DNA of 64,000 nt from Atopsyche davidsoni (GCA_022113835.1 JAILWY010000005.1:5784501-5848500), one strand, 5' to 3'. Shown: positions 10,966 through 22,745, numbered from the stretch's first letter. Program-made: numbers and translations. The notes: a model not told the origin generated them from the sequence alone.

Positions 10966-11400
10966 TCTAAATCCATGTAACATCTTTTATAAGCTATGCA
11001 TCGCATTACTGAAATACTGTTAAATTGTTTAAAAATATATCTCGGAAAGTATATTTATTGAGAAAACCAATATTGATACATCTACGAATAACTATGTGCT
11101 ATATTTAATAATTTATTTAAATTTTACTTATAAGGTACAATTACTAAGTGGTGTATTGCATATTGTTTTACTAAAAAAAACACCCATAATTAAACACAAA
11201 TCCAACATGTCTATAAAAAAGAATGCATTCACACAATATTACTTAAGTTTTACCAGACGATTCCAGCAATAAGCAAGAAGTTTAAATCATCTATGAAATG
11301 AAGTTCTAATATAAATTATTTGACATTTTTTTTATTTTAAAAACTGTATCCAAAATATTAAATATATATAAACTACGTTAGTACATAGATAAATAAGCAT
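10966..11400. other. AT-rich non-coding DNA
   Basis: Decayed satellite words (for example gcatgtaa near 10943) end at the start of this stretch. Nothing else is recognisable. Confidence 0.45.
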
Positions 11401-11765
11401 TTATAAACAAGAAACTGTATTTGAAGGAGGGTTGTGATATGGATTATTCTGGATGCAGACCGATTCTAACGTAGAACTCAGGGGGCGGTAGCGCGTTTGG
11501 GGGAATGCGGCAAAACGAATCGCTATTTCACACGGAGGCCTAGGAGGGTAGCTAGCACCCCGGCACAGAAGGGGGTTGGAGAGCCATGCCAAATACACGC
11601 GCAGCCGACGCACCCTGTATATAGGTCACGTACATGGAGAACTTATCGGCGACCTAAATACCACGTCAAATTATACCCGAGTTGGTGGGTTAATTCTTCT
11701 GTGGCCGAGTCGGTCGCCCCGTGCAAGTGGTGTGTTTTTGTATGATAAATTGCCGCTTTGGTAGT
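11401..11765. other. GC-rich patch of unknown nature
   Basis: A locally GC-rich stretch with frames open on both strands (82 codons plus, 70 minus). No splice border, family match, inverted repeat or second copy in the window is evident. It may be a remnant of a repeat or a regulatory island. Confidence 0.3.
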
Positions 11766-12936
11766 AAAAGTCGAATCTGTATTGTGATTGATTGCTTTCA
11801 AAGCACTGAGAGAAAACTTTAACCATTTGAAAAGTTAATCAGAGTTTTCTTCAGATTTTATACTAAGTCTGCCATTATATGCGGGTCGTAAAAATTGTAT
11901 GCGTGAGTGTTGTTGAAAATAGGAGACCAACTTTTTCCTCTAGGTTTGCGGAGTATTCTCAGTTATATTGATCTACTGACTGTAAATATTTTCCATGCAG
12001 AATAATGTGCCAGGGGGCCAAGCAGATGCATCTAAATAAAGTAGCCAGATTGTTTATCTGGTTAAGAATTTTATATGAGGCGATATCACCTCATCTGGAG
12101 GTATATATTAAAAATAAAAATTATAGATGCGGATAGTGGCAGCATCACTTTACAATAAGATAGCGATATAAATATAGATTGAATCGTTACTAATAACAGT
12201 TTCTAGTATCAGTGTAAGTGTATAGTATTTCGACTCGACCTTGCTCGGTACCTTCTTCTCGTACAAAGTGGAGTCCTAAGGAGAGAAAGCGGAGCTGTCT
12301 AGAGAGATTAATAGTTTAGAAACGCAGCTTTAAACTTATATATCTGCTAAAAGGTCCAATGCTTCGATTATCGAAGAATTTCAGGTATGGTGTCACCGTT
12401 CACAATTTGCTTGAAAACGGTAGTGGAGATAACGGGAACATTACTTAGAAAACCCAAAAAAGACAGGTGTCGTGGAGAGTATTCCTCCGAAAATTGGAAA
12501 TTCAAAGGGATGAACCTAAAATAATAACGTACTTTATTATTTGATGGTGTAGTTCATTATTTTAATAAAAATACAAATCAATTGTTCTTAATTTTGAGAT
12601 ATATCATGCATCGGATTTCCAATCTTTTCTGAATTAATTAGTCGTGTTTTAGAATCCACTTTTAGTCTTAGAAGTTTAATAATAAGCCAAGCATACTGAT
12701 CACAATATTGTTAGAATTGAAATATTTATTTACATAATTTATTGGGCATTGAAAATATGAAAAAAAAAAAAAAAAACGATGTACAATTATTTTAAACCAT
12801 ATAATCTAATACTTTGCTTAACCGATATGAAAGAATCAATCTAGTGCGATGGGAAGCTTATAACATTTGCTATTTAAAAAAAAACTGTTTTTTTTGGCAA
12901 ATTTTAACTCAAATATAAGCTGCGATCTTTAATATA
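11766..12936. other. AT-rich non-coding DNA
   Basis: Nothing recognised apart from a poly-A run near 12760-12776. Confidence 0.45.
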
Positions 12937-13488
12937 CAGTGTGTCCAAAAATAGTATCGGGTATTTGTTAGTTCAGAAAAACAAAAACTACTAGTGATCA
13001 AGTATTTTTTTAAATGTCGATTCTAAGAATACAAAATGGAAAATGATTTCGAAAAGATGATGTTATCCAAATAGTGACCGTTACGTTGCTGGCACTCTTC
13101 TAATCTGGAACGATAATTGCTGATAACACGCTGACAAATAGCCCTCGATATTGCTGCCATTTCTGACCTGATGTTTTGTTTCAATTCCATTAGATTCGTT
13201 GGATTATTCTCATAAAGCCTACTTTTAAGGTATCCCCATACGAAATAGTCAAGAGGGCTAAGGTCGGGGCTTCTGGGAGGCCAGTTGATGTTACCTCTAC
13301 GTGAAATGACCTTATTAGGGAATAATTCGTTAACAGCTTCAATTAATTCATTGGATGTATGGCAAGTGGCGGAACCACGTACTTGAGTTGAAACCTTGAA
13401 ACTCCTGCAACTCTGTGCCCAAAAATTTATTCCATATCGCAATAACGGTCATCAAAACAAATATCCAATACTCTTTTTGGACACCCTG
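12937..13488 (-). mobile_element. internally deleted mariner-type transposon, copy 1
   Basis: Terminal inverted repeats: left CAGTGTGTCCAAAAATAG, right (reverse complement) CAGGGTGTCCAAAAAGAG, continuing with GTAT.GG.TATTTG on both sides, flanked by TA duplications (12935-12936 and 13489-13490). This is the IS630-Tc1-mariner pattern. The element is 552 bp and keeps only the C-terminal part of a transposase gene on the minus strand. It cannot encode its own transposase but may be mobilised in trans. A sister copy with different deletion end points lies at 21654-22225. Confidence 0.88.
13023..13442 (-). pseudogene. C-terminal transposase remnant, IS630-Tc1-mariner superfamily
   Basis: A 139-codon frame. 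It carries CHTSN, then ISRRGNINWPPRSPDLSPLD, then YFVWGYLK: the region around the third catalytic acidic residue, which is the D of SPDLSP. The N-terminal DNA-binding part and the first catalytic Asp are missing because the 5' half is deleted. The segment that should hold the second catalytic Asp is also damaged: relative to the sister copy about 9-10 bases are gone between acgtggttcc and gccacttgcc, removing the QQD-type residues. The start codon is fortuitous. The product cannot be a working transposase. Confidence 0.88.
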
Positions 13489-13735
13489 TATTACACGTAG
13501 TTAGATTTCAGCGATATGTTATATCGGTCAGTATTAAACAGGGTTTTCAAGCTACCGAATTCGTGACACGCCACGGTGTACAGAACAAACGAAATCAAAC
13601 GCCAGGATCGGGTATAATATTTGTAACCAAGAAATATAATAATAACGACATGTATCGATTACCGAAATTTCCTAGCGCATTTGACGCAATTTAAAAACAA
13701 CAACCGCCCGTAATAAATACCCGTGAAAAGTTTGT

Positions 13736-13960
13736 TTAGCTGTGCGTTAAAATGCGCCGGCTCGGGCGGGCGGAGCGCGGCGTAATGCGTGTGAAAATAA
13801 GGCCAAAGTTAAAACAACCTGTGTTGGAAAAATAGGGCAAGCCAGTCGGTGCAGAAAGGGAGAAGTGCCTCCGACCCGGGCGCCCAATCGATACGGAGGG
13901 CCGAGCCCTACCGCGGCCTCCCTCGGCGAGGGACGCCCTCCCTGCCCGGCTGGGCCGAGG
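13736..13960. other. GC-rich, CpG-rich patch
   Basis: CpG-dense stretch with a 142-codon minus frame of Arg/Gly/Ser/Pro-rich composition. No family match and no splice structure, so a regulatory island or repeat fragment is more likely than a gene. Confidence 0.35.
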
Positions 13961-14388
13961 GTATCCGCACATTATCATAACTCTACCAAAAAAAAACATT
14001 TTTTTTTTAAATATAAAATTTTTATTATATTCAACTCGACATTTTATCAGTAAACCGCACTGAGGGAGGTTGTTGAGTTTGAGAAATTTATGGAATGAGT
14101 TGAAAAATAATATTGGGGTGGTTGGTGCATGCAAGGGTTTTTTGAATCGACTGCAAGGTATCATTATTGCTTGATACGGTTTTTGTATACAGTTGAAATT
14201 AGTAAAAGCTCTTTTGCTCTTTAAAGATAAATATATTTTTTTAATAATATGGTCCGAAAACTATGAAACTTTAAACGAAAAATATTTTATATTATTGATT
14301 TTTGTGAAGACCGTCTCACAGGAAGTATGATTTTGCCTATACAGGTTTGATTGATTGATAATAATTAAGTACATTGCCTAGTACTAGT
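13961..14388. other. AT-rich non-coding DNA
   Basis: Nothing recognised. Confidence 0.45.
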
Positions 14389-14461
14389 GATTCGTTAGCA
14401 TAGTTGGTTATGCACCTGCCATGTAAGCTTGGGGATGTGGGTTCGAATCCCACACAAATCA
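14389..14461 (+). tRNA. tRNA-like sequence, probably a tRNA-derived SINE head
   Basis: Folds as a cloverleaf: acceptor GATTCGT / ACAAATC (one mismatch), D-arm GCAT-AGTTGGTT-ATGC, T-arm GTGGG-TTCGAAT-CCCAC, discriminator A. The internal promoter boxes A (TAGCATAGTTGG) and B (GGTTCGAATCC) are good. The anticodon stem has two mismatches and the loop CATGTAA lacks U33, so it is not a working tRNA. It reads best as derived from a UGU (Thr) type. A related copy at 42607-42681 (minus) shares sequence past the 3' end (CACAAATCACG..., then GAGTTTCTTT), which points to a SINE rather than a lone pseudogene. Confidence 0.65.
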
Positions 14462-15835
14462 CGGTAAGAGTTTCTTTTATCAATTTTCAATATTTGAAAA
14501 AATGTACTCAATCAATATCGAAAAATATTTTATTGTAAATGGAAACACGTGTGTTTTTAGCATCAAAAACTATTCTAAAGTATGATAAAATATATATTTT
14601 AAAACAGACGTTAAAGAATTTATATACACTTGGATAAAAGAGCAGCTTTATAATACAATATAATATCTCAAGAGCTTGTTAGAATTATTACATCACCGCA
14701 TCTTAAACAATATATATTGGAACCTTGAAGACTTTGTATCCTGGCTTTCTAATCTCAACTCGATCTTAACTCAACTGATGCTAGCTCTAGGAAACGAAAC
14801 TGGTACGTTGCTATAACACGTATAAGTATAATATTATATAATAACACAAGAATATAAAACATAATGTTCACTTAGATATCATAAAAAAATAGCACAACTA
14901 AATAAATCTACTCTAATATTAATTTCGCCGTGCAAGATGTTCAACACAACAATTTATTTGAATGAATATCACTTCAGTATTTATTTTAAGTTCCTAACGA
15001 GAATAAGTAAGAAATTGTAAAAAAATAAATTAATATAACTTTACACGTGCCCCCGAAATTGGACTCAATTATGTGGGCTTTGTTATTAAAGTTCCGATCT
15101 TTTATATCAAGTTATGAACAAACTAAAATTCATGAAAAACAGAAATTAATTACGACATATTTTATCTTGCATTAAAACAATAATAAAATACACAAAAAAA
15201 TTGTAGTCATTCCGGTTGAGTGCATATAATAAAAAATAAAAAAAAGGTAATATAAATCATAGTATGGAAATGAGTTTTCTCTTCTAAAATACATAGGTAT
15301 GATATTTTATATTTACAATGTATATAATTCTTGGGTGTGAAAAGTGGATAATGTGGAAAAAATAACGTAGTGTATATAATTTACTTTACGTAAAAGTTTA
15401 ATAATACGTCTTAAAATTTATTTTCATAAACGTAGACGCCATGCTCACACCATGGACTTGACTAATTTAAAATGCATATAAAAATGGGTGCGTCGTGGCG
15501 TGCGTTAACTAATTCATAATTACCTACCATCTGCGCTGATGATGAGATGGCGTGACGTTGTCAGAAAAGTTAAAAGCGTAGAATACAAGGCGAAACTAAG
15601 CCCAAGCAACTGTTTCCGTACAATATCTAGAGATTTATCGTACCTTTATATAATTTCATACATAGTATAGATATAATCTAGAGCCTTCGATATCCTTTGT
15701 AATTTATGACGTACTGAACGATTCATGAAAAAATACATGATTTTTAAGGTCATTGACTTATGAATAACTTTTAAAAAAATTATTAAAATTGTACGTTTCA
15801 AATTATATACTATTGCAATATTTATTAAATATGAA
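14462..15835. other. AT-rich non-coding DNA
   Basis: The first ~50 bp may belong to the SINE body. The rest has no recognisable feature. Confidence 0.45.
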
Positions 15836-16008
15836 AATATTTTTGAATAAAATACTTGAGTGATTTTCCACATTTTCGTTTTTATTAGTGACCGTTTTCT
15901 CCAACCTTTCACGTTGGGATTATCAAACAGAGAGAAAAGTTGGCGAAACCGGTCACTAATAAAAACGAAAATGTTGAAAATCACTCAAGTATTTTATTCA
16001 AAAATATT
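15836..16008. repeat. near-perfect inverted repeat (59-bp arms, 55-bp spacer)
   Basis: The left arm 15836-15894 (AATATTTTTGAATAAAATAC ... TTAGTGACCG) is the reverse complement of the right arm 15950-16008, with one mismatch in 59. The spacer pairs partially (TTTTCTCCAAC with GTTGGCGAAA), so an RNA copy would form a long hairpin. The high arm identity implies recent origin or ongoing gene conversion. No other copy was seen in the window and no clear target duplication flanks it. Confidence 0.88.
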
Positions 16009-16940
16009 AAAATAGAATTCCAACAAGTACTCTCTGTCAAAAATATTGAATTTCTTAAATATGAAAAGTTTTGTTTTTACTTCACGACAAGTAACATTTT
16101 TCAAATGCGAGAGAAACATTAAAAAAATATTAATTGATTTCAAAACTACTTCATTCATATAGGTTTTCTGTGAATTTAAAGTATACGATAGGCTTTGTGT
16201 ATAACAACAAACGAGTATTTGTCTTCGTCTACCCAAACACTCGGGTGGTATTGCCAAAATATTTCAAGCCAACAAGTATGAGAACGCTTCCTCAAGTGGT
16301 AGATAGAAAACGGCGTACTCTATTTCATATCGAAAGGGTCTATAACTTCTGGTCTCTACAACAGTAAAACACTTTAAACCGGCATATTTTAACAACCGTA
16401 ATCTTGGACTTGAAGTGCTCCGCCGCAGCGAGGTTGCCTTCCCCGCTTTACTGCAGTTGTAAAATTCAAAACGGCTTTTTAAATTTTCAATCTCCTTTTA
16501 CAGCCGAGATGCCTTTTCCGAACATACAAACGTAGTGTGGAGTCTCCACACGGATGCGCCACATATATTATATATTTAACTTATATTTGGCTTCAGTGGT
16601 TCATTACATTTTACTATCTAAAAGCTGTAAAATTAAAAGGTTTGATAACTCTCATGGGGAGTCTCAAAGCACACCACCGCTTACAAGAGTAAAAGCCCGC
16701 AAGCGGAAGAGGCAAGTAAATCAATGCTACGTATAACCAATAACCTGTCCACCAAGTCAGTCCTCTATTAAAATTTATTAATATTGCCTGATGTACTATA
16801 TAATACAAAAAAACCAGATAATCTATAGGGAACAACTTTTCTCAAAGCGTTTTCGTTTTAGACAATTTTCACACGATCGCAATTTTCACAATAAACCAAT
16901 AACTAGGTTTTAGATATCACACCTGGCAAATTATCTAAAG
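16009..16940. other. AT-rich DNA with a 17-bp palindrome
   Basis: A strong acceptor-like site (ctccttttacag, ends 16502) precedes a very short frame that soon stops. GTGTGGAG-T-CTCCACAC at 16535-16551 is a perfect palindrome around one base. A small GC-richer patch lies at 16415-16460. No gene is recognised. Confidence 0.4.
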
Positions 16941-17387
16941 CATAGGTTCCCAAAGTGGTCAATATCGACCCCCAGGGGTCGATTCTGCCCTGCAAGGGAT
17001 CGATGACAGCGAAAAATTAGATTGGGGGTCCACGAACTGTAAATGGGGGTCTACAAGAGTGGATCCCATTGGCCATGTTGGCCACGATATTTTCGACGAT
17101 ATGTACGTTGAGTTAACACAACTGAACGACTATTTTCAATGTAATGTTTCGGCACGTTGTTTCTGTGTGAAGCATGGTTAAAATTGAATTGAATTAACGT
17201 TTCAAAACATGTTTACCCAAGTCAATTGGTTGATAAATGTCAAAGTTATTTAATGTTTACATACCAACATAAAATATGGCGCACTCTGTATATTAGATGT
17301 CAAAAATATTTTTGAAGTTGATGAATTTGTAAAAAACAGGAAAACTCGACAAGGGGTCGACGGGACAAAATAGTTTGGGAACCTATG
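16941..17387. mobile_element. non-autonomous hAT transposon, family h1
   Basis: The ends are inverted: CATAGGTTCCCAAAGTGG at the left, and TAGTTTGGGAACCTATG at the right. The flanks ATCTAAAG (16933-16940) and ATCTAAAT (17388-17395) match at 7 of 8 bases, the 8-bp target duplication expected of hAT elements. The interior has several ggggtc / gggggtc motifs near the ends. There is no transposase. Confidence 0.88.
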
Positions 17388-17508
17388 ATCTAAATCAACA
17401 TAAGACTAAGTATGAGTATATGACAAAAACACCATTTGAATTGTCAGAAAGTCCATATTCAATGTTTCAGTGTGGTTGATAACTGAAAATGTTACATCGA
17501 TTACTTAC

Positions 17509-17564
17509 ATCGTTTTAGCGGCGGATAAGATCCGTGTATATAAAAACTGAAGCGATCGGTTTAC
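17509..17564 (-). other. exon-like segment, homologous to 32888-32948
   Basis: On the minus strand it is bordered by tttgtttcag| and |GTAAGT, both near consensus. The 56-bp body (GTAAACCGATCGCTTCAG ... CTAAAACGAT) is similar to the segment at 32888-32948, which also has a cag acceptor and a GTAAG donor. One frame is open (VNRSLQFLYT...), but small indels between the copies shift frame, which argues against conserved coding. It could be an alternative 5' UTR exon of a minus-strand gene or a repeat fragment. Confidence 0.35.
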
Positions 17565-17639
17565 CTGAAACAAAGAAAAAAAATTGTTAATTGTTATGTT
17601 ATATTATTTAACATAGTAAGGAAATACTAATTTTGTTTT

Positions 17640-17920
17640 AATAGTTGTTATAGCGAGAGGCTCCGCCGGTCCCTTGGCGCTCGTTATGGCTCGCTCGGCT
17701 GTATCAGCGAGGCGATAGTTAGTAGGAGCCGTTCAAAGGGCTCGCGGTCCGAGACCATTGTTGTTTACGCTGGCGTGTTATTTCGGACCGGGCGGGCAGA
17801 GGCCCAGACGAGGCCGTCCCTGGCACAGATAAGGTTTCCCAACGCCGAGCTGCAGAGGCGGAGCAGCTGAGTCACCAGGCAGGTAGGTAGCCCAAACCAG
17901 AGAATGCGGCTGAGCGAGCC
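17640..17920. promoter_or_regulatory. GC-rich island with AP-1 and GATA-like motifs
   Basis: A sharp GC-rich island in AT-rich DNA. It contains TGAGTCA (AP-1/Maf core) next to the E-box CAGCTG near 17863-17876, and AGATAAGG (GATA) near 17827. One plus frame stays open for about 70 codons without ATG and translates to nothing I recognise. It resembles an enhancer or promoter island more than an exon. Confidence 0.4.
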
Positions 17921-18024
17921 AAATCTATTATATCTTTAAATAGTTATAATTTGTTTTAATACTGTCGGCTCCAGGATGCGCTGTGCTACTACTTCCGGGT
18001 GCTGGACTTAAATTGTATAAATAT

Positions 18025-18375
18025 ATAAATATAACGCTCTCCCCGTTCTGATGCATGTGTATGGCTGCCATTCTGTACCCTGAGCGTGTGAAAAGGATCG
18101 GTAATTCTCTGGAAGTACACTGTCCAGGTGGGGAGGCTCCTGCTGTTGTTTGCTGCATCAAACTTAACGCCAGAGTTTTGCAAGAAAATGATTATATAAT
18201 AATGGTATTGGGCAGCAGCAATACGCAGGCTTTCCTTCGAAAATAAAACTGCGGTGTAGAAGAACCTTAGAAAAGGCAGCATGAGTATATGCTCAGTGAA
18301 GTGGTCGCCAACTTCCTCTGAGAAGAGGCACTTGATGAAGCAGGTCAATATAGATACACACACAAAAACAATTCA
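18025..18375 (+). repeat. dispersed repeat family B, long copy 1
   Basis: Aligns by eye over about 350 bp with 56175-56545: ctctccccgttctg, then atggctgccatt.tgtaccc, ggatcggtaat, ggctcctgctgttgttt, tattgggcagcagcaatacg, aataaaactgc, and the 3' tail gctcagtgaagtggtcgcc. The 3' tail is shared with family A. No terminal inverted repeats and no coding capacity are visible. Confidence 0.65.
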
Positions 18376-18603
18376 TTAATTCGTGAAGGGCGGCTCTCGC
18401 ACATTTTTCGAACCCTAGTCATCCTCTCTTCTCTTCTGTTCAACTCTTACATTCCTCCTTATCTCCACTTGATGGTTTCATACCGAGTTACACGAGATGA
18501 GACGAACGGCGCTGAAGAGGATCGAGGCCCGAAGAACACGATAAGACATCATTTTCATGCAAATAATTATAACCTACAGTGATTAATCACAACTTTATGA
18601 TTT

Positions 18604-18660
18604 TGTCGAAGGACCCGGGGACTACACTATTATCTCTAAAAAAAGCCATGAGCATATATA
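18604..18660 (+). repeat. family B fragment
   Basis: The words gaaggacccggggactacac and agccatgagcatatatag match the internal block of family B (compare 56417 onward). Confidence 0.5.
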
Positions 18661-18714
18661 GAAATATGTGTATAAAGAGAAAATACATATTTAAAATAAA
18701 TTAATACAAATTTG

Positions 18715-18835
18715 CCTTTTCTCAGAGGATGTTCGTGACCGTCTCACTGAGCATATATTTATTCTGGGCCGGCTTTATTAGTTCGGCTTTGCTTCCGACT
18801 TCGAGCCTCTGACGCAAATCTCGCACCAGGAATAT
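18715..18835 (-). repeat. dispersed repeat family A, copy 3
   Basis: On the minus strand: gccgaactaataaagccggc, then the aataaatatatgctcagtga tail, ending in a cctctgaga core. It lies just 3' of a family B fragment, in the opposite orientation. Confidence 0.55.
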
Positions 18836-21412
18836 TTTAACAAATTAAAATTAAAATATATATATTAAATTAATTATTACTGAGTGATCGTTAGGATGTT
18901 TTAATTAGAAGGCATAAAATTTAATAAATGCTTAGCTTATAGAATATAGCTTATTTTAACGTTAAATTTATAAAACATTGCAACCTCTCAGCGCGTATAG
19001 GCTCAGAAAATGTTGTTGATAATAACACGCTTGATTGGCAGATTGATAATAAAGCATTTGGATAACAAAACATGATAGATCACTAGTGAAAAATTGTTTA
19101 AAGTTATTCATAGAAAATCTGTATTAAAAGTTTGGACCTGAGAGATTTTTTTAAGCAAAAAACTATACTCATAATAAACCCGGTACATTATTGTAAATAA
19201 GTATATACGCATTAAGCCTCGATGAGATCTGGTAGCGTCATATAATTAATAATTTGATAATTTAAAAACATCTCATTAGTTGGAATGAGTATAGAGCTTG
19301 ATTATCTTCTTAAAAATACATAAAGTGGGTAATACATAAGTTAAATCTAATGATAACGTAAGTCAATTAAATTCTTAAGCGATATAACCTTCGCTGTACC
19401 AATGCGTCCAATTTACTGTGAACTCATTAAATCAAGCAGGTAGGTAAGGAGTATATTCGTATACTTTACACCTTATTATTAGAGACGAAAAAGAAGACAG
19501 TCTACGAATGTTATAGATGTGAATAAAAGGATAATATATCTAGACTTGTGTTTAATAAAAAAATAGTATGAGATTACAAATCATGTTTGCAGGTTTTATA
19601 TTGAAAACGTGACTGTAGTTTCTTGTTTTTAAATAACCGATAAATCGTGCAAAATACAGATGCGATTTTTATAGAAATAGTAAATTAAATAAAGCTATGA
19701 AGAGTACTATTTAAGTTTCAATATAACAAGAGTCAGGTACATTTGTGTTTTACTACTAGAATGGTAAAAAAAATATAACGATGCCGTACAAAAACTTCTT
19801 TTGTTGGACACAAGAAACAAAGGTTTTTTGTATCCAATTTTGTGAACATACAATGTTCTTCTCTATATTTACAATTAACTTTTTTTATTTTTTACTGCAA
19901 GATTTATGTCCAAATGTTTCGCAGCTATTAGCGTTTAACTGCGCGCCCATCCCTCTCCCTGCATTTTGCCCTGCACGCTCTTATTTATGACTTCAAATAA
20001 CTCTTTATCTTTTAAGGATCCAGTCATTCGGCACTATTAATGACATTGGTTAATTTGTCGGGTCCTAACTATTCGCTTAGGAGAGGTCTGGTTGGCGGAT
20101 CGTAACACGAATCCAAGGCATGAAAATAAATAATAAACAAATACTAAAAATTAATAAGATAAAAAATACTTCAAAGACTCTACGCTCTTATAAATACAGG
20201 TTTTCTTTCATTAGTAATATATCATAATTAATCATCATTATATATTTTTTGATCAGTGTTCAGACAGTACATAAATTGGGTATAATTTTTCGAATTTAAT
20301 CCTATTCTCAAATTATTATTATAAAGTCTATGTATATTTCAGTATTTGTATTGCTTACTTGTAAAACGTTCTCATGTCAGCAAAGTAACATTAAACCACG
20401 CAGTTCTTTAGCGAATCACATTAATGCTGCGGCCGTTTTTTGATAACTAACAATCAAAACCGACCAGGTAGGCAGGTATATGTAAATTCAGAAGGTTTAC
20501 TGTGCAAAAGTAATAAATCAAAGTTGCTACACCTGAGATAAGTGCGCTTGTGGTTCCTTGACTTGCATACATTTTTCTCGCTTATGGTTTTGCACGGTGC
20601 ATTAAATATTTTATTATTCGCATAATTCAAGTTAACAACCTCATTATTGGCTTGTTTACCTGAAAATAGATTGTCGTATACTATACGACAGATTTTTGTA
20701 TACCTACTTAAGAAACTACCATTAAAAAAACTACTTAATTAATTTTTGTTCGATGATAATGATTATTTTCGTCTTTGCAATTACAAATTCCTTGTATTTA
20801 ATATGGCCTATATTTCTAGAAAGTTCATAAAAAAAATTATATCTACGATGGACTGACAATTATTTACACTAAATATTTATGCCTTTAGACTAACATATGA
20901 TAATATTATCAAATAATCTATAACAACAATAAAAATACGTTAGTTCAATGATCTCACAAAGAGGCGAAAACGCTTACGCAATTAAAATTGACATTGCAAT
21001 ATTCTGTTTTTCGTTTTATCGTATATATAAGTAAAATATATGTGTAAATTTAAAATTTCTATGGTTGAATATACTTCGAATTTCATCTTCGATTAATAAT
21101 GATTTATTAAATAAAAATTCAAATATATTTTAGTTTATTTGTTATCACTCAAAAGCAGATAGTATTACCGTATCAAATATAAGTACACAAGTGTTGGTAT
21201 GATTATTGTACTCCATCCTTAGATCTAAAATACATAAGCACTAAAATACAACATGTGTTGTAAAGTATACTTAAGGAAGCTACTGTTCCTTTATAATAAT
21301 AGAATGTCTGCATTATATAAATTCACTCAGTTAACCCTCTTGTTTTGTTATATCTCTTAAATGTTTATCCTTGTTATCCAGTTCTTAATTGAATATTTAA
21401 TTTATCTATCAA
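18836..21412. other. long AT-rich non-coding stretch
   Basis: 2.6 kb with no recognisable exon or repeat. A mildly C-rich patch at 19935-19985 has no border signals. Confidence 0.5.
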
Positions 21413-21562
21413 CTCATGCAATAAAAGCGTTTTTTGCACATATTTTTTTGCTCAGTAACCAAAATAAAGAAATACATGTACGCTTCCACCTAAGCCACAC
21501 ATTGTAAGCCCCACAACCTGCGCGCAGGATCAGGGGATAACCGCATACAGTATTATAACCAT
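21413..21562 (+). repeat. dispersed repeat family D, copy 2
   Basis: Same orientation and order of blocks as 9271-9432 (atgcaataaaagcgtttttt, ttgcacatatttttt, aagccacacattgtaa, acaacctgcgcgcagga). It sits about 90 bp left of the second mariner element; D copy 1 lies 3.5 kb from the first, so the association is probably chance. Confidence 0.6.
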
Positions 21563-21653
21563 AGCTCTAAGAATTGTCGTAAATTTAACTTTGAGGAATC
21601 ATATAAAATAATTAATTCATAAATAAAAAATATATTTAGTTAAAACGCTTATA

Positions 21654-22225
21654 CAGAGTGTCCAAAAAGAGTATCGGGTGGATGTGAATAGTGACCGTTA
21701 TTGCGATATGCTGCGAAAAATTTTGGGCCCAGAGTTGCAGGAATTTCAAGGTTTCAACTCAAGAACGTAGTTCCAACAAGACGTTCCACTTGCCATACAT
21801 CCAATCAATCAATTGAAGCTGTTAACGAATTATTCCCTACTAAGGTCATTTCACGTAGAGGTAACATCAACTGGCCTCCCAGAAGCCCCGACCTTAGCCC
21901 TTTTGACTATTTCGTATGGGATACTTGATACCTAAAAAGTAGGCTTTATGAGAATAATCCGACGAACCTAAATGGAATTGAAAAAAAACATCAGGTCAGA
22001 AATGGTAGCAATATCGAGGGCTATTTGTCAGCGTGTTATCAGCAATTTTCGTTCCAGATTAGAAGAGTGCCAGCAGCGTAACGTTCACCATTTGGATAAC
22101 GTCATCTTTTCGAAATCATTTTCCATTTTGTATTCTTAAAATCAAACATAAAAAAAATACTTGATTACTAGTAGTTTTTGTTTTACTGAACTAACAAATA
22201 CCCGATGCTCTCTTTGGACACCCTG
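21654..22225 (+). mobile_element. internally deleted mariner-type transposon, copy 2
   Basis: Ends CAGAGTGTCCAAAAAGAG at the left and, in reverse complement, CAGGGTGTCCAAAGAGAG at the right, flanked by TA (21652-21653 and 22226-22227). It shares most of its length with copy 1, in opposite orientation. The left deletion junction differs: here the terminal repeat passes into GGTGGATGTGAATAG before the shared TGACCGTTATTGCG, whereas copy 1 has GATATTTGTTTTGA there. The two are therefore separate deletion derivatives of one parent family. The sequence is 572 bp. Confidence 0.88.
21701..22137 (+). pseudogene. C-terminal transposase remnant with stops and frameshifts
   Basis: Contains CHTSN, ISRRGNINWPPRSPDLSP and DYFVW as in the sister copy, then a stop directly after (WDT*), and a one-base insertion near 21970 (aacctaaatgg for aatctaatgg). 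The second catalytic Asp region (CAACAAGAC, reading QQD) survives, but in another frame because one base is missing just after it. Downstream, the reading resumes in pieces to a stop near 22137 (FSKSFSILYS-like end). Non-functional. Confidence 0.85.
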
Positions 22226-22227
22226 TA

Positions 22228-22480
22228 TAATTCAAACACACGTTTGCGTTTGAGCTGCATTGAGATTCAGACTTCAAAGTGCAGTTACAGCTGCAGCCAG
22301 ATCGTAGATAAAGACAGTCGACTCCAGGCAGTTGCATACAAAAATTCCACGCGAGCAGAGCGAGTCTGTCGAAATGGCGCCGGCGAGTCACTCGGCTTGG
22401 CCTTGGCTGAGCTCTTGTAAACCACTCCGGCTGTGGGAGTGGCTTGCAAGAGCTGGTCGAAAGCACTACAGATGAAATCT
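22228..22480. other. medium-GC patch with internal inverted words
   Basis: Contains gagctcttgtaaaccactcc and, 30 bp on, ggagtggcttgcaagagctg, which are imperfect inverted repeats of one another. No gene or family is recognised. It sits between mariner copy 2 and a family B copy. Confidence 0.35.
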
Positions 22481-22530
22481 TGCTGGAGAACTGCGTGAAC
22501 TGGACACATCATCAGTTCCACGTTCGCATA

Positions 22531-22745
22531 TCTTCTTCAGGTGCCTCTCCTCAGAGTAGCTGGTGACCATCTCACTGAACATTGTATTAAATACCCGGGT
22601 CTTTCTAAACTGCAGTTTTATATTCAAAGGAAAAATATGCGTATTGCTGCTGCTCAATAGCATCTTTTCCTTAAAAACCTCTGGCATTTAGATCTGATAT
22701 TCCTTCTGCAGCAGGCTGCAGAAACAACAGCACAACCTCTCAACT
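22531..22745 (-). repeat. dispersed repeat family B, inverted copy
   Basis: Read on the minus strand it gives tgcagcctgctgcagaagga, atatcagatctaaatgcc, tgctattgagcagcagcaat, ataaaactgcag and the tail tcagtgagatggtcaccagc, matching 56275-56530. Confidence 0.65.

Noticed and set aside
13736..14164. 142-codon minus ORF
   Set aside because: Arg/Gly-rich translation of a CpG patch followed by AT-rich sequence; no domain or splice structure.
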